Under the pieces are notes generated by a model. That model saw nothing but the letters and a program-made list of their open reading frames with translations, did not search any database and was not told the DNA's origin. A program made the position numbers and the translations under genes. A stretch of DNA of 64,000 bases from Marimicrobium sp913061115 (GTDB lineage: Bacteria; Pseudomonadota; Gammaproteobacteria; Pseudomonadales; Halieaceae). The DNA lies in contig NZ_CP159826.1 in the NCBI RefSeq assembly GCF_047729875.1, positions 744,001 through 808,000 on the forward strand. Reading direction: 5' to 3'. Positions 51,522 through 61,417 of the stretch are shown piece by piece (position 1 is the first letter of the stretch; every line of letters begins with the position of its first letter).

Positions 51522-52123
51522 TTTGGCGACGTCTGCCAGTCTGAGATGATAATTTTAGCACGCGTCTCACCGCGTTGGACTTGCAGCCGCGCGGGCAGTG
51601 TAAACCCCTGAAACTGCTTATACCGCTGGTAGTTAACCTCCCAGTCATCTTGCCAAAGACTTTTCAGAAGCTTTGTCTGGGGGTCGGGTTCGAGTCGTTG
51701 TACTTTCGAGGCGGGAGCAGGAATACCCTTTAACCAATAGCTCAGTGCCTGCAGGGGCAGGTCCCAGCCTGTGTTTAAGATAATGGCATCAGGGTTGGAG
51801 ATATCGATCGTCCTATGCTCATCGCCCTGATGAATCTCCAGTGTCTGGCCGTCACTGTGAATTGTGGTAGCGCCCATACCAAGAGGGCCGCTCAATTGCA
51901 CGTAGGTATTGTGATTATCCTGTTGCCATATAAAGGAAACCGATTCAGATGTGTTTTCCGTGCGTACGGCCATTTTGCCGTTTGCAGTCCATTGCTGCAG
52001 CAGTTTCATGTGCTCGCTGTGCGTCTGCCAGCTAATGGACGCGGGTTCGCGCTGATCCAAACCGGAACAGCCTGCCAGGAGCAGTATAATGAGCAAAAGT
52101 TTCAGGTGTTTGCTGGCGATCAT
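51518..52123 (-). CDS. lolB: outer-membrane lipoprotein receptor LolB
   Basis: Accepts lipoproteins from LolA and inserts them into the outer membrane. It has 201 residues with the lipobox LLLAGCSGL at the N-terminus. The remaining beta-rich part (GKMAVRTENTSESVSFIWQQ, TGWDLPLQALSYWLKG) fits LolB. It overlaps ispE by 4 bp and follows a TPR lipoprotein, the usual order. Confidence 0.92.
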   Translation of the reverse strand: MIASKHLKLLLIILLLAGCSGLDQREPASISWQTHSEHMKLLQQWTANGKMAVRTENTSESVSFIWQQDNHNTYVQLSGPLGMGATTIHSDGQTLEIHQGDEHRTIDISNPDAIILNTGWDLPLQALSYWLKGIPAPASKVQRLEPDPQTKLLKSLWQDDWEVNYQRYKQFQGFTLPARLQVQRGETRAKIIISDWQTSPK

Positions 52124-52124
52124 A

Positions 52125-53873
52125 TCAAGGTAAAGTCTCCACCGGATAAGCTTGCGGTGGTAGGCCGGCCGGTAGGTCTATTCCCAGACGATCCAGCGTG
52201 TCTAGCAAGACCGGGTGGTCTGGCTCGCGCAGAAGAGCGCCTTGCCAGATTGCCATGGCCGCGTCTGTCTTGCCTTGAGCCCAAAGCGCCTCACCGAGGT
52301 GAGATGCCACTTCAGCATCGGGGAAGCCGATGTAGGCACGTGTTAGATAATTCACTGATGCGGCGTATTGTTCGGTGCGAAACATGACCCAGCCCATACT
52401 ATCTAGGATGGCGGGTTCGTCAGGTTCCAGCACCAGTGCGCGCGAAATCAGATGAAGTGCCTCGTCATAGCGGGTTGTGCGGTTAGCTAGCGTATATCCC
52501 AAGGCGTTAAGGGCCGCTGTGTTATCCGGGTCGGCAGCGATAATCGTGCGTAAATCCTGCTCCATCGACGCCAGGTTGTTCAGCTGTTCATTAAGCATGG
52601 CGCGCTCATAACGCAGAGAAATACTGCTTGGCGTTTCTAGCAATGCTTGATTGAGTACCTGCAGAGCTGCTGTCTTAGCGTCGGCCTCGATGAGAATAGC
52701 GGCTTCTAGGGTGTAGAGTTCATCTCGCAAGGGAGGATGCTCTTGTCGCTGCTCAACGAACCGAGCGTGGTAGCGTTTCAGCTGATCGCCCTCGATCAGA
52801 ATATGGCCGATACGGTTATTCGCTGCAAGATATTCTGGTCCAAATCCTATCTGCATGTACCATGAAAGTGCTTCTTCAGTGTTGTTGTCTTCCTCGGCCA
52901 TACGACCCAGATAATAATAGGCTTCATCGACGCGCTGGCCCAGCGCGATGGTTTGGAGCAGATACGCTCGCGCGGCTTCGGGGTCGGCAATTTCGTGGTT
53001 GATTAGGGCGAGAGAAAATAATAGATCGCCGTCGTCCGGATGTTGCTCCGAAAGAATCTCAAATTGCTCGCGTGCTGCGGGCATATCAGTGGCGGTCAGG
53101 AGGCGAGCAAATTGTAGCCTTAGCAGATTTTCGTCAGGGTTGTTCTGCAGCATCTGTTGCAATCGGGCATAGGGTTTCGCCGTATTTTGATCGGCCAGAA
53201 TCTTGGCTTCTAACAGTATGGCCGTCGTTTGTTCCGGCTCTAGATTGAGCAGCGTATCCAGTTTATCCAGTGCCGAATCCAACTGTCCGGTCTCGGCCTG
53301 AATCAGGGCCTGAGTCAATAGTAAGTTGGTATTCTGGGGAAACTCTGCGGCTAATGTCTTAGTCTCGCGGACTAATTCTGCTCGCTGAGCAGCGTCCAAT
53401 TCTTTAAAGCCATTAAGCAACACAGGGAAGTTAGCGTCACCCGTTTCGCGTTGCACCACTATGAGGTAGGGCAGGGCCTCCAATGCGCGCCCCTGGCGGG
53501 CAAGGAGTTGTGCCAGTGTATTATTTGCTTCAGTGTTTTTGGGGTCCAGCTCTACCCACAGTGCGGCCGCCTTCAGTGCTTCCTCTTCGCGCTTCAGGAA
53601 CTGCGCCAGATGCGTGGTGTGTTCACTGACGCCGCTATCGCGCAACTCACCAGCCTGACCAATATACTGCTCTAGTGCTACATCGTATGCTTGCCGCCGC
53701 AGGGCAAACTCAGCGACCAGCAGGGGGTAGAGGCTGTCATTCGGGAATGGCCTCTCACGAACAGTGATAGCGGATTCAGCTTCAGTCGGGGCGTCATGCT
53801 CCGAGACGGCTACTTGGGCAGCACACCCGACGAGCAGCGCAGAAGTGATGGCGAGGACAAAAAGTCGAAACAT
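52125..53873 (-). CDS. TPR-repeat lipoprotein
   Basis: A 582-residue protein with a lipoprotein signal (ITSALLVGCAAQ) and at least ten tetratricopeptide repeats (for example PYLIVVQRETGDANFPV and NALGYTLANRTTRYDEAL; DSMGWVMFRTEQYAASV near the end). It lies 1 bp upstream of lolB. The homologous place in Pseudomonas has a TPR protein of unknown but conserved role. It is likely an outer-membrane-linked assembly or scaffolding factor. It is divergent from hemA. Confidence 0.85.
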   Translation of the reverse strand: MFRLFVLAITSALLVGCAAQVAVSEHDAPTEAESAITVRERPFPNDSLYPLLVAEFALRRQAYDVALEQYIGQAGELRDSGVSEHTTHLAQFLKREEEALKAAALWVELDPKNTEANNTLAQLLARQGRALEALPYLIVVQRETGDANFPVLLNGFKELDAAQRAELVRETKTLAAEFPQNTNLLLTQALIQAETGQLDSALDKLDTLLNLEPEQTTAILLEAKILADQNTAKPYARLQQMLQNNPDENLLRLQFARLLTATDMPAAREQFEILSEQHPDDGDLLFSLALINHEIADPEAARAYLLQTIALGQRVDEAYYYLGRMAEEDNNTEEALSWYMQIGFGPEYLAANNRIGHILIEGDQLKRYHARFVEQRQEHPPLRDELYTLEAAILIEADAKTAALQVLNQALLETPSSISLRYERAMLNEQLNNLASMEQDLRTIIAADPDNTAALNALGYTLANRTTRYDEALHLISRALVLEPDEPAILDSMGWVMFRTEQYAASVNYLTRAYIGFPDAEVASHLGEALWAQGKTDAAMAIWQGALLREPDHPVLLDTLDRLGIDLPAGLPPQAYPVETLP

Positions 53874-53913
53874 GGTGGCTTAAAGCGAGGTGATCCATCG
53901 ATGAGACAAGTGA

Positions 53914-53919
53914 TATAAT
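53914..53919 (+). promoter_or_regulatory. TATAAT box in the TPR/hemA divergent spacer
   Basis: An exact TATAAT on the plus strand, about 210 bp before hemA. The upstream -35 match is poor, so this is a candidate only. Confidence 0.3.
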
Positions 53920-54131
53920 GACACAGAAGGGCCGTGAAACACACTGGGCGGCATGCAAGAAGGTTAACGCAATAAATAGGCGTGTTACCTGACCCCTGCC
54001 ATTTATAGCCTAACCTGTTAAAATCTGGAGAGTTTTTTGCAAATTGTGCTAAGGTGCGCCCGATTCTGGGAAGAGTCTGGCCAGTTGGCAAGTCCCTCAT
54101 CCAGAATGCCGTGGAGCCAGTGTCAGTCGCC

Positions 54132-55493
54132 ATGAATTTGATCGCTTTGGGAATCAGTCATAACTCAGCCGGAGTCGAAGTGCGCGAGCGGGTTGCTTTT
54201 GCGCCCGAGCAGGTCGGTGAAGCGCTGATAGATGCGTGTGATGTGGGGGGCGTAGAAGAAGTCGTCATTCTCTCAACCTGTAATCGCACAGAGCTCTATG
54301 CCATGGTATCCGATGGCGCAAACCTTGGCGACAAGGCGCGGGAGCTGATTGATTGGGTCGCGAATTACCACCATCTATCGGCACAGGAATTACATCAGTG
54401 CTCATACTGCCACGAGGGGCATCAAGCCCTGCGGCATTTGGTGCAGGTCGCCAGTGGTCTAGATTCTATGGTACTGGGAGAGCCGCAAATTTTTGGGCAG
54501 CTGAAGTCTGCGTATGCCGTGGCGACAGACGCTGGTACTGCGGGTGCTGAGTTTGGCCGCCTATTTCCACGCATTTTCTCTATTGCCAAGCGGGTCCGTA
54601 CCGATACCGCTATCGGTGAAAATCCTGTTTCAGTGGCTTATGCCGCGGTGAATTTGGCGGGTCATATTTTTTCCGATTTGGGTCAGTGTAATGCCTTGTT
54701 GGTGGGAGCGGGGGAAACTATTGAACTGGTGGCTCGCCATCTTGTCGGAGCGGGAGTGCGAAAAATCGTGATTGCCAATCGCACCCTTGGCCGAGCGAGG
54801 GAGCTGGCGCAGAAATTCGGTGCGGAAGCGGTTTTGCTTGCTGAGATACCCGCGCAGTTGTCGAATGCGGATATCATTATTACCTCCACCGCCAGCCAGC
54901 TGCCTATCCTCGGTAAAGGCGCCGTGGAGCAAGCCCTTAAAGTGCGTAAGCATCGCCCCTTTTTGATGGTCGATATTGCCGTGCCGAGGGATATTGAATC
55001 CCAGGTCGGTGAATTGCCTGATGTTTATCTCTACAGCGTCGATGATTTGCGCGAGATTGTGGAGGCGAACATGCGCAGTCGCAGCAGCGAAGCGGGTAAG
55101 GCTGACTTTATTATTGATGAGGGTGTTCGCCTGTATATGGAGGAGGGGCTGAGCCTTGAAGCGGTGGACACAGTCAAAGAGTATCGGGCGATGGCAGAGC
55201 AACTGCGTGATCACGAACTCCAGCGTGCCCAGCGTGCCCTCGATCGCGGTGACGATCCACGCCAAATAGTGGCCCAGTTGTCTCGCACCATCACCAACAA
55301 ATTGATTCATGCACCGACCGCAGGCCTTAAACAGGCCAGCGTGGATGGTCGACAGGATTTGATCAATAACGCTCGTAAATTATTGGGACTCGAGGGCAGT
55401 TCACCTCAGCCACAGCCAGATGAAGACGGTGAGCAGGCTGAGCCTGAGCTGCCCTCTTCAGCGCTGGAAAATACTCGGCGCACACTTCAATGA
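54132..55493 (+). CDS. hemA: glutamyl-tRNA reductase
   Basis: NADPH enzyme that turns glutamyl-tRNA into glutamate-1-semialdehyde, the first step of the C5 pathway to heme. Seen: LALGISHNSAGVEVRER, VVILSTCNRTELYAM (catalytic cysteine), GLDSMVLGEPQIFGQLK and NALLVGAGETIELVARHL (NADPH fold). It is 453 residues including a longer acidic, Pro-rich tail. The ATG at 54132 starts MNLIALG; upstream codons in the same frame lack family similarity. It overlaps prfA by 4 bp. Confidence 0.94.
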   Translation: MNLIALGISHNSAGVEVRERVAFAPEQVGEALIDACDVGGVEEVVILSTCNRTELYAMVSDGANLGDKARELIDWVANYHHLSAQELHQCSYCHEGHQALRHLVQVASGLDSMVLGEPQIFGQLKSAYAVATDAGTAGAEFGRLFPRIFSIAKRVRTDTAIGENPVSVAYAAVNLAGHIFSDLGQCNALLVGAGETIELVARHLVGAGVRKIVIANRTLGRARELAQKFGAEAVLLAEIPAQLSNADIIITSTASQLPILGKGAVEQALKVRKHRPFLMVDIAVPRDIESQVGELPDVYLYSVDDLREIVEANMRSRSSEAGKADFIIDEGVRLYMEEGLSLEAVDTVKEYRAMAEQLRDHELQRAQRALDRGDDPRQIVAQLSRTITNKLIHAPTAGLKQASVDGRQDLINNARKLLGLEGSSPQPQPDEDGEQAEPELPSSALENTRRTLQ

Positions 55494-56575
55494 AATCATC
55501 ACTGCTTACCAAGCTAGAAATGCTCACGGACCGACATGAAGAGGTATCGGCGTTGCTCAGCGATAGTCAGACTATTGCCGACCAGAATAAATTCCGTGAG
55601 TTGTCACGCGAATATTCTGAACTGGGGCCGGTAGTTACCTGCTATGCCCAGTACAGCCAGGTTCAGGCGGATATCGAGGAGGCGCGGCAGATGTTAAATG
55701 ATGCGGATTCAGATGTGCGTGATATGGCCCGGGATGAATTGGAGAGCGGCGGCGAGAGTCTGGAGGCGATGGAGTCGCAGATCCAGACGCTGTTACTGCC
55801 GCGGGATCCAAACGATTCCCACAATGTGTTTTTAGAGATTCGCGCGGGTACTGGCGGTGACGAAGCAGCAATTTTTTCTGGCGATTTGTTCCGTATGTAT
55901 TCCCGTTATGCGGAGAACCAGGGCTGGAAGATGGAAGTCTTGTCGGAGCGCTCGGGTGATCACGGTGGATATAAAGAAATTATCACCCGCGTTGAAGGGC
56001 GGAATGTTTACGCTCAACTTAAGTTTGAATCGGGAGCCCACCGCGTGCAGCGTGTGCCTGACACTGAGTCTCAGGGTCGAATTCATACGTCTGCCTGCAC
56101 TGTGGCTGTGATGCCGGAGGCTGAGGAGGTTGATCAGGTAGAAATCAACAAGTCTGATTTGCGTGTCGATACTTACCGCGCCTCCGGTGCGGGCGGACAG
56201 CATGTGAACAAGACCGATTCAGCTGTGCGCATTACCCACATTCCTAGCGGTGTCGTGGTGGAGTGTCAGGACGAGCGCTCGCAGCATAAGAATCGAGCTC
56301 GGGCGATGTCTCTGCTGCAGGCCAAGTTACTGACAAGTGCGCAGGATAAACAGGCCAGTGAAACCGCTGAGACACGGCGCAACCTGGTCGGTACTGGAGA
56401 CCGTTCCGATCGCATCCGTACCTATAACTTTCCGCAGGGCCGCATGACCGACCATCGTATCAATCTGACACTGTATAAACTCGACGAGGTGATGGAAGGT
56501 GAGCTCAGTGCGATCATCGGCCCGCTGCGACAGGAGTATCAGGCAGATCAGTTGGCGGCGTTGGCCGACCATTAG
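55490..56575 (+). CDS. prfA: peptide chain release factor 1
   Basis: Recognises UAA and UAG stop codons. The 361-residue length is standard. The GGQ motif is in RASGAGGQHVNKTDSAVRI. It overlaps both hemA (4 bp) and prmC (1 bp), consistent with coupled synthesis of RF1 and its methylase. Confidence 0.97.
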   Translation: MKSSLLTKLEMLTDRHEEVSALLSDSQTIADQNKFRELSREYSELGPVVTCYAQYSQVQADIEEARQMLNDADSDVRDMARDELESGGESLEAMESQIQTLLLPRDPNDSHNVFLEIRAGTGGDEAAIFSGDLFRMYSRYAENQGWKMEVLSERSGDHGGYKEIITRVEGRNVYAQLKFESGAHRVQRVPDTESQGRIHTSACTVAVMPEAEEVDQVEINKSDLRVDTYRASGAGGQHVNKTDSAVRITHIPSGVVVECQDERSQHKNRARAMSLLQAKLLTSAQDKQASETAETRRNLVGTGDRSDRIRTYNFPQGRMTDHRINLTLYKLDEVMEGELSAIIGPLRQEYQADQLAALADH

Positions 56576-57408
56576 TGGTGACGGTGCAGGAACTGTTGCG
56601 TTCGGGTAGTGATCTGCCAACCGACAGTGCTCGGCGCGATACCGAAATTCTGCTGTGCCACTGCTTGGGCAAACCCCGCGCATGGTTATATACCTGGCCC
56701 GAGAAAGAGGTCGCCCGAGACTGCGCTAGAGATTTCGAAAAATTATTGGCGCAGCGAAGAGAAGGCGTGCCAGTTGCCTATCTTACTGGTGAGCGAGAGT
56801 TCTGGTCTCTGCAGCTGGCGGTGAGCGATGCCACATTGATCCCCCGCCCCGAAACGGAAACGCTGGTTTCCTGGGCCTTGGAACTTGCGTTGCCGAATGC
56901 GGCGAGTGTGCTTGATCTGGGCACCGGTTCTGGTGCGATTGCGTTGGCGCTAGCGAGTGAAAGACCACACTGGCATGTGGCAGCGTTGGACGTCAGCGAG
57001 GAGGCGTTGCAGGTTGCGCGGGGCAATGCTGTCAGGACCAGGCTGACGTCGGTGCACTTTGTGCAATCGGATTGGTATCAAGCTGTCACAGGTCAGCGTT
57101 TCAACGCACTACTGGCAAACCCTCCCTATATTGATGGGGATGATCCTCATCTGGCACTTGGCGATGTGCGCTTTGAACCGCGATCAGCACTGGTGTCTTC
57201 CGACAGCGGTCTTGAGGATTTGGGTCTTCTCGTGACAGGCGCGCCAGATCAGCTACTCGACGGTGGTTGGCTCTTACTGGAACATGGATTTGAACAGGCC
57301 AATGCCGTGCGTGTGATGTTGCATGACGCGGGTTTTAGCCAAGTGAGTACGCGTCGGGACATGTCGGGACAGCAGCGAATTACCGGAGGTTGTTGGCATG
57401 CTGACTGA
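56575..57408 (+). CDS. prmC: protein-(glutamine-N5) methyltransferase, release-factor specific
   Basis: Methylates the glutamine of the GGQ motif in release factors. It has 277 residues: an N-terminal helical domain, the SAM motif VLDLGTGSGAIALALASE and the catalytic NPPY (LLANPPYIDGDDP). The start codon is GTG overlapping the prfA stop. The moeB gene begins inside its end. Confidence 0.95.
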   Translation: MVTVQELLRSGSDLPTDSARRDTEILLCHCLGKPRAWLYTWPEKEVARDCARDFEKLLAQRREGVPVAYLTGEREFWSLQLAVSDATLIPRPETETLVSWALELALPNAASVLDLGTGSGAIALALASERPHWHVAALDVSEEALQVARGNAVRTRLTSVHFVQSDWYQAVTGQRFNALLANPPYIDGDDPHLALGDVRFEPRSALVSSDSGLEDLGLLVTGAPDQLLDGGWLLLEHGFEQANAVRVMLHDAGFSQVSTRRDMSGQQRITGGCWHAD

Positions 57409-58153
57409 CGAGCAACTCATGCGCTATAACCGGCAAATTCTGCTGAATGATTTCGATGTTGCAGGGCAGGAGCGACTGCAACAATCTCGGGTGTTGGTGG
57501 TGGGGTTGGGTGGGCTGGGGTGTCCCGCCGCACTCTACCTTGCCGCTGCCGGTGTCGGTGAGCTGGTGCTGGTTGATGGAGACGCAGTGGAGCTCAGTAA
57601 TCTCCAGCGTCAGATCGCACATTCTGAAGTTGATATTGGCGCTAATAAAGCCCGTTCGGCTGCCGCCTCGATCGCTGCACTCAATCCACAGGTAAAACTG
57701 GAAATTCTCGAGCAGCGGCTGATTGAGAGCGCTATGCCAGCATTAATGTCTCGCGTCGATCTGGTATTAGACGCCACGGACAACTATCCGGTGCGGTTTG
57801 CCTTGAACCGAGCCTGCATCGCCGCTGGCGTACCACTGGTATCGGCGGCGGCGGTGCGCAGCGAGGGGCAGTTGGCCGTATTTGATCCAGCGCGCGGTGG
57901 GCCTTGTTATCGTTGTCTGTATGTAGAGGGAGAGGAACAGACAGCGCTTAGTTGCAGCGAAAGTGGTGTTTTGGCTCCGCTGGTTGGCGTCGTCGGTTCA
58001 TTGCAAGCGATGGAGGCATTGAAGGTTTTGTCGGGCTATGGTGAATCGCTGCTGGGTAAACTGTTAGTGCTAGACTTACGCAGCATGGAGTTTCGCCAGT
58101 TGGTATTGTCTGCGCGGGCAGACTGCCCGGCCTGCTCCCATCTGCACTGTTGA
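57398..58153 (+). CDS. moeB: MoeB/ThiF-family adenylyltransferase
   Basis: A 251-residue E1-like enzyme that activates a ubiquitin-like sulfur carrier C-terminus. Seen: MRYNRQILLNDFDVAGQERL, VLVVGLGGLGCPAALYLAAAG (nucleotide loop), VLDATDNYPVRFALNRAC and two zinc CxxC pairs (PCYRCLY, CPACSHLHC). It overlaps prmC by 11 bp, and hemA-prfA-prmC-moeB is a conserved cluster. moeB versus thiF is judged from this context. Confidence 0.9.
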   Translation: MLTDEQLMRYNRQILLNDFDVAGQERLQQSRVLVVGLGGLGCPAALYLAAAGVGELVLVDGDAVELSNLQRQIAHSEVDIGANKARSAAASIAALNPQVKLEILEQRLIESAMPALMSRVDLVLDATDNYPVRFALNRACIAAGVPLVSAAAVRSEGQLAVFDPARGGPCYRCLYVEGEEQTALSCSESGVLAPLVGVVGSLQAMEALKVLSGYGESLLGKLLVLDLRSMEFRQLVLSARADCPACSHLHC

Positions 58154-58157
58154 AACT

Positions 58158-58182
58158 GTGAGGCTTACCTTTACGGCCTCAC
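58158..58182 (+). terminator. hairpin after moeB
   Basis: GTGAGGC and GCCTCAC (7-bp perfect arms) flank an 11-nt loop, just past the moeB stop. No clear T-tract, so termination is a moderate guess. Confidence 0.35.
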
Positions 58183-58356
58183 TATGGCTTGCTACATTGA
58201 AAAGCCGTTGAATCTGCCGGGTGGTGCGCTAGACCAAAGCTCCAGTGCGGATTTTGGTGGCAGTAACAGTGAATTGACGAGTTAACGTGATGAGCATGAA
58301 ACCTTTCCATGCATTCTGTTGTCGTAGACGCTAAACCCCCTAAAGAGAGACTGTTC

Positions 58357-58947
58357 ATGAATGTATTAGCGCAGTGGTATTACAGTATACATAACGTCTT
58401 TTTTTCGTGCTCTAAGTACCTAAGTGGACTGGCGCCGCTGGCCCTACGCCTCTATCTTGTTCCGGTTTTTTGGATGGCGGGCACCCAGAAAATAGCGGGG
58501 ATGGAAAGCACTATCCAGTGGTTCGGAAATCCCGACTGGGGTTTGGGGCTCCCTTATCCAAGCTTGATGGCCCACCTTGCCGCATACACAGAAGCGATAG
58601 GCGCGTTGATGTTGCTAATAGGGTTGGCGACTCGCTGGATTTCGATACCCCTGATGGTCACCATGTTGGTTGCAATATTTGCGGTACATTGGGATCACGG
58701 CTGGGCGGCCATCGCCGATTCCAGCGCGGAGGACGTCGCAGTGCGCCTCGGGGCAGCTAAAGATATTCTACGTGAGCACGGAAACTACGCCTGGCTGACA
58801 GAAAAAGGCAATTTTGTCATTCTCAATAACGGTATTGAATTCGGCGTGACCTATTTATTGATGCTATTCAGTCTGTTGTTTACTGGCGGCGGACGTTTTA
58901 CCAGCGTGGATTATTTTCTCTCAAGGCTATGGCCGAAAAAATCATAA
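58357..58947 (+). CDS. DoxX-family membrane protein, HvfX-like
   Basis: A 196-residue protein with about four transmembrane segments. Residues RLYLVPVFWMAGTQKIAG, WFGNPDWGLGLPYPSLMAHL and ATRWISIPLMVTMLVAIFAVHWDHGW closely match HvfX-type proteins, which accompany copper-binding RiPP maturation (HvfA-HvfB-HvfC). None of those partner genes is nearby, so this copy may be a stand-alone DoxX. ATG at 58357 is used; the frame stays open 48 bp upstream. Confidence 0.8.
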   Translation: MNVLAQWYYSIHNVFFSCSKYLSGLAPLALRLYLVPVFWMAGTQKIAGMESTIQWFGNPDWGLGLPYPSLMAHLAAYTEAIGALMLLIGLATRWISIPLMVTMLVAIFAVHWDHGWAAIADSSAEDVAVRLGAAKDILREHGNYAWLTEKGNFVILNNGIEFGVTYLLMLFSLLFTGGGRFTSVDYFLSRLWPKKS

Positions 58948-59043
58948 TGTTGGGTGCTGAAGTGTAATATTCATAGTCCCCACCTATTCTGCGGGGGAAA
59001 TGGTAGACTAGCGTGTTTTTTGAGCAGTCAAAGGTAAACAGAG

Positions 59044-60444
59044 TTGATCAAGAATTTAGTGAATCGTATGGCGAACAATAGCGATGCTGCCCGGACTCAG
59101 AATCCGGCCTCCTCTGGTCATGGGCAGCCGCCCCGTCAGGAGCCTTCCCACAAAGCTTCTAAGCCAGATATTCAGCGTGAGAATAACCGGTCGGAGTCCG
59201 TCAAAGGTAGCAAGCGCGGTTCACGCAAGCCCGATCTCGCTGTTTCATCCTGGTCATTGGATGATTTTGCTGTTGAGCCAAAGGAAGGTGAGAGCCGTTT
59301 TCACGATCTAGGTTTACGTGATGAATTGATGCATGGGATTGCCGATCTGGGCTTTCATTACTGCTCCCCTATACAGGGGGCAATTCTGCCCCACACCCTG
59401 CAAGGCAATGATGCTATCGGCAAGGCCCAGACGGGCACCGGCAAGACGGCAGCCTTCCTGATTACTATCTTTAACGATCAGCTTTGTAATCCACCAGAGG
59501 CAGAACGCTTTGTGGGCGAGCCACGCGCTTTGGTCATTGCGCCTACTCGAGAGCTGGTGATGCAGATCGCCGCGGATGCTGAGGAGCTGGGGAAGCATAC
59601 TGGACTGCAGGTCGCGACGTTGATTGGCGGTATGGACTACCAGAAACAGCTTAACCGCCTGACCAATAGTGTCGTGGATCTGGTCGTGGCGACACCGGGC
59701 CGTCTGCTGGACTTCATGGGCCGGCGTGATCTATACCTGGACCATGTTGAGATACTAGTGCTGGATGAGGCAGATCGTATGCTGGATATGGGTTTTATCC
59801 CGCAGGTTAAGCGTATTGTCCGTGCAACACCTGCAAAGGAGAGCCGACAAACACTGCTATTTTCTGCCACGTTTACCCAGGATATTCTCAATCTTTCGGA
59901 GCAATGGACGTATCAGCCGATTTCTGTTGATATTGAACCTGAAAATGTTGCAACGGATTCAGTAGACCAGAAAGTGTATCTTGTCAGTAGTCAGCAGCGT
60001 TACCAAGTACTTAATAATTTGCTCCGCAGTGAAGGCTGTACCAGTGTGATTATTTTTGCCAATCGACGAGACCAGGTTCGCCGTTTGCATGAGCGCCTGT
60101 GCAAGTCAGGAGTAACCGCAGGTATTCTGTCTGGGGAAATACCTCAGGCAAAACGTACCCGTACGCTTGAACAGTTCAAGCAGGGTGAGATAAAAGTATT
60201 GGTGGCAACGGACGTTGCCGGCCGTGGCATTCACGTAAGCGGTGTCAGTCATGTGGTGAATTACAACTTGCCTGAGGATCCGGAAGACTATGTACACCGT
60301 ATAGGTCGTACCGGGCGCGCCGGAGCAACCGGAACTTCCATCAGTTTTGCCAGCGAAGACGATGCGTTTTTATTGCCAGATCTGGAAGCGTTATTGGGCA
60401 CGAAGCTGGAATGTACACATCCCCCCAAAGAGCTACTGATCTAA
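59044..60444 (+). CDS. rhlB: DEAD-box RNA helicase RhlB
   Basis: ATP-dependent RNA helicase of 466 residues, a partner of RNase E in the degradosome. It has a charged N-terminal extension (about 75 residues), then the Q motif region FHYCSPIQGAILPHTL, KAQTGTGKTAAFL, VLDEADRMLDMGFIPQ (DEAD), LLFSATF and YVHRIGRTGRAG. The start is probably TTG at 59044 with AAAGG upstream; ATG at 59068 is the alternative. Its last 12 bp overlap the convergent cysZ gene. Confidence 0.9.
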   Translation: MIKNLVNRMANNSDAARTQNPASSGHGQPPRQEPSHKASKPDIQRENNRSESVKGSKRGSRKPDLAVSSWSLDDFAVEPKEGESRFHDLGLRDELMHGIADLGFHYCSPIQGAILPHTLQGNDAIGKAQTGTGKTAAFLITIFNDQLCNPPEAERFVGEPRALVIAPTRELVMQIAADAEELGKHTGLQVATLIGGMDYQKQLNRLTNSVVDLVVATPGRLLDFMGRRDLYLDHVEILVLDEADRMLDMGFIPQVKRIVRATPAKESRQTLLFSATFTQDILNLSEQWTYQPISVDIEPENVATDSVDQKVYLVSSQQRYQVLNNLLRSEGCTSVIIFANRRDQVRRLHERLCKSGVTAGILSGEIPQAKRTRTLEQFKQGEIKVLVATDVAGRGIHVSGVSHVVNYNLPEDPEDYVHRIGRTGRAGATGTSISFASEDDAFLLPDLEALLGTKLECTHPPKELLI

Positions 60445-61155
60445 CTCTTCGCACCATAGCAAAGTGGCGCCCACAACTGCAGCTGGCACCACAAAAAAAT
60501 TCACCAACGGTATGCTGGCGCACAAGGCAACGACGCCGCCAAACCCCATGCTGGTGAGTCTTCGAGACCGCACCGCGTCCTTTACCTGTGTGAAACTCAA
60601 CTGGTGGTTGTCCATAGGATAGTCCACGAATTGTATGCTCATCATCCAGGCGCCCAAAAGAAGCCATGCCACCGCGCCTACGCCGGGAACGAATGAGATC
60701 ACCAGAACCAAAAGCGCCATCGGAACGTAGTACAGAAGCTTTAGCAGTTCCCGCACAATACTTCTTGGCACTGCCAGAAACGCCGCACCCAGACCCTCAA
60801 GTGAGGCCACTGTCTGACCGGTGATCAGCTCTTCTGCCTTTTCAGCCAACAAGGCGTTAAAGGGCGATGCGATGATCAGCGCGACCGAGGTAAATACGTA
60901 GCCGCTTATCAGACTCACGGTAATGCCAATGATGGGCCACAAAATCCATCTGATAAAGTTCAGCCAATCGGGAATACGGGACAGCATCGCGTCCATTAGG
61001 TCACTGATATAGCTAAAACTAATAGTAATTAGAGAGCCAAAGATCAGGATATTGATCACCAGGGGAATGATCACGAAATGCCGTAAAGAAGGATGGCCTA
61101 ATAGCCGTGCGCCCCGTGTCAAATAGTTGGCGCCGCGCGCAATATTACCTCGCAT
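60433..61155 (-). CDS. cysZ: CysZ/EI24-family sulfate transporter
   Basis: Inner-membrane protein of 240 residues with four hydrophobic segments (FVIIPLVINILIFGSLITIS, ILWPIIGITVSLISGYVFTS and others) and LTSMGFGGVVALCASIPLVNFFVVPAAV. CysZ supplies sulfate for cysteine synthesis. ATG at 61155 has GGAG about 9 nt before it. It begins inside the end of the upstream CWC gene. Confidence 0.88.
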   Translation of the reverse strand: MRGNIARGANYLTRGARLLGHPSLRHFVIIPLVINILIFGSLITISFSYISDLMDAMLSRIPDWLNFIRWILWPIIGITVSLISGYVFTSVALIIASPFNALLAEKAEELITGQTVASLEGLGAAFLAVPRSIVRELLKLLYYVPMALLVLVISFVPGVGAVAWLLLGAWMMSIQFVDYPMDNHQLSFTQVKDAVRSRRLTSMGFGGVVALCASIPLVNFFVVPAAVVGATLLWCEELDQ

Positions 61156-61357
61156 CTGGCTTGTCTCCCGTGGGCAGGCCGCAAGAGGGGCAGAGGCAGC
61201 GTTCGCCGGCAGAGTCTTTTGCTTTCTCCCTTGCCTGGCCACTGATACTGACACTCTGACACCAGCAACTTTCTGGTGGCAGACCTGCGGCAACCGCGCA
61301 TTGGTTGTCGCCTCCGCACAGAGGGCATAACATTGCTATTTGCTTAGATTGACTCAT
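61145..61357 (-). CDS. cysteine-rich CWC family protein
   Basis: A 70-residue protein with a four-part cysteine pattern (LCPLCGGDNQC, ESCWCQSV, CLCPSCGLP) that matches the CWC family and probably binds zinc. It overlaps the start of cysZ by 11 bp on the same strand, so they form a small operon. Function unknown. Confidence 0.75.
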   Translation of the reverse strand: MSQSKQIAMLCPLCGGDNQCAVAAGLPPESCWCQSVSISGQAREKAKDSAGERCLCPSCGLPTGDKPDAR

Positions 61358-61417
61358 TAGCGTGTCATTTTACCTCGGGCCTCGCGCTATAATACCGGAC
61401 TGGACAGGGAGTGGGTA

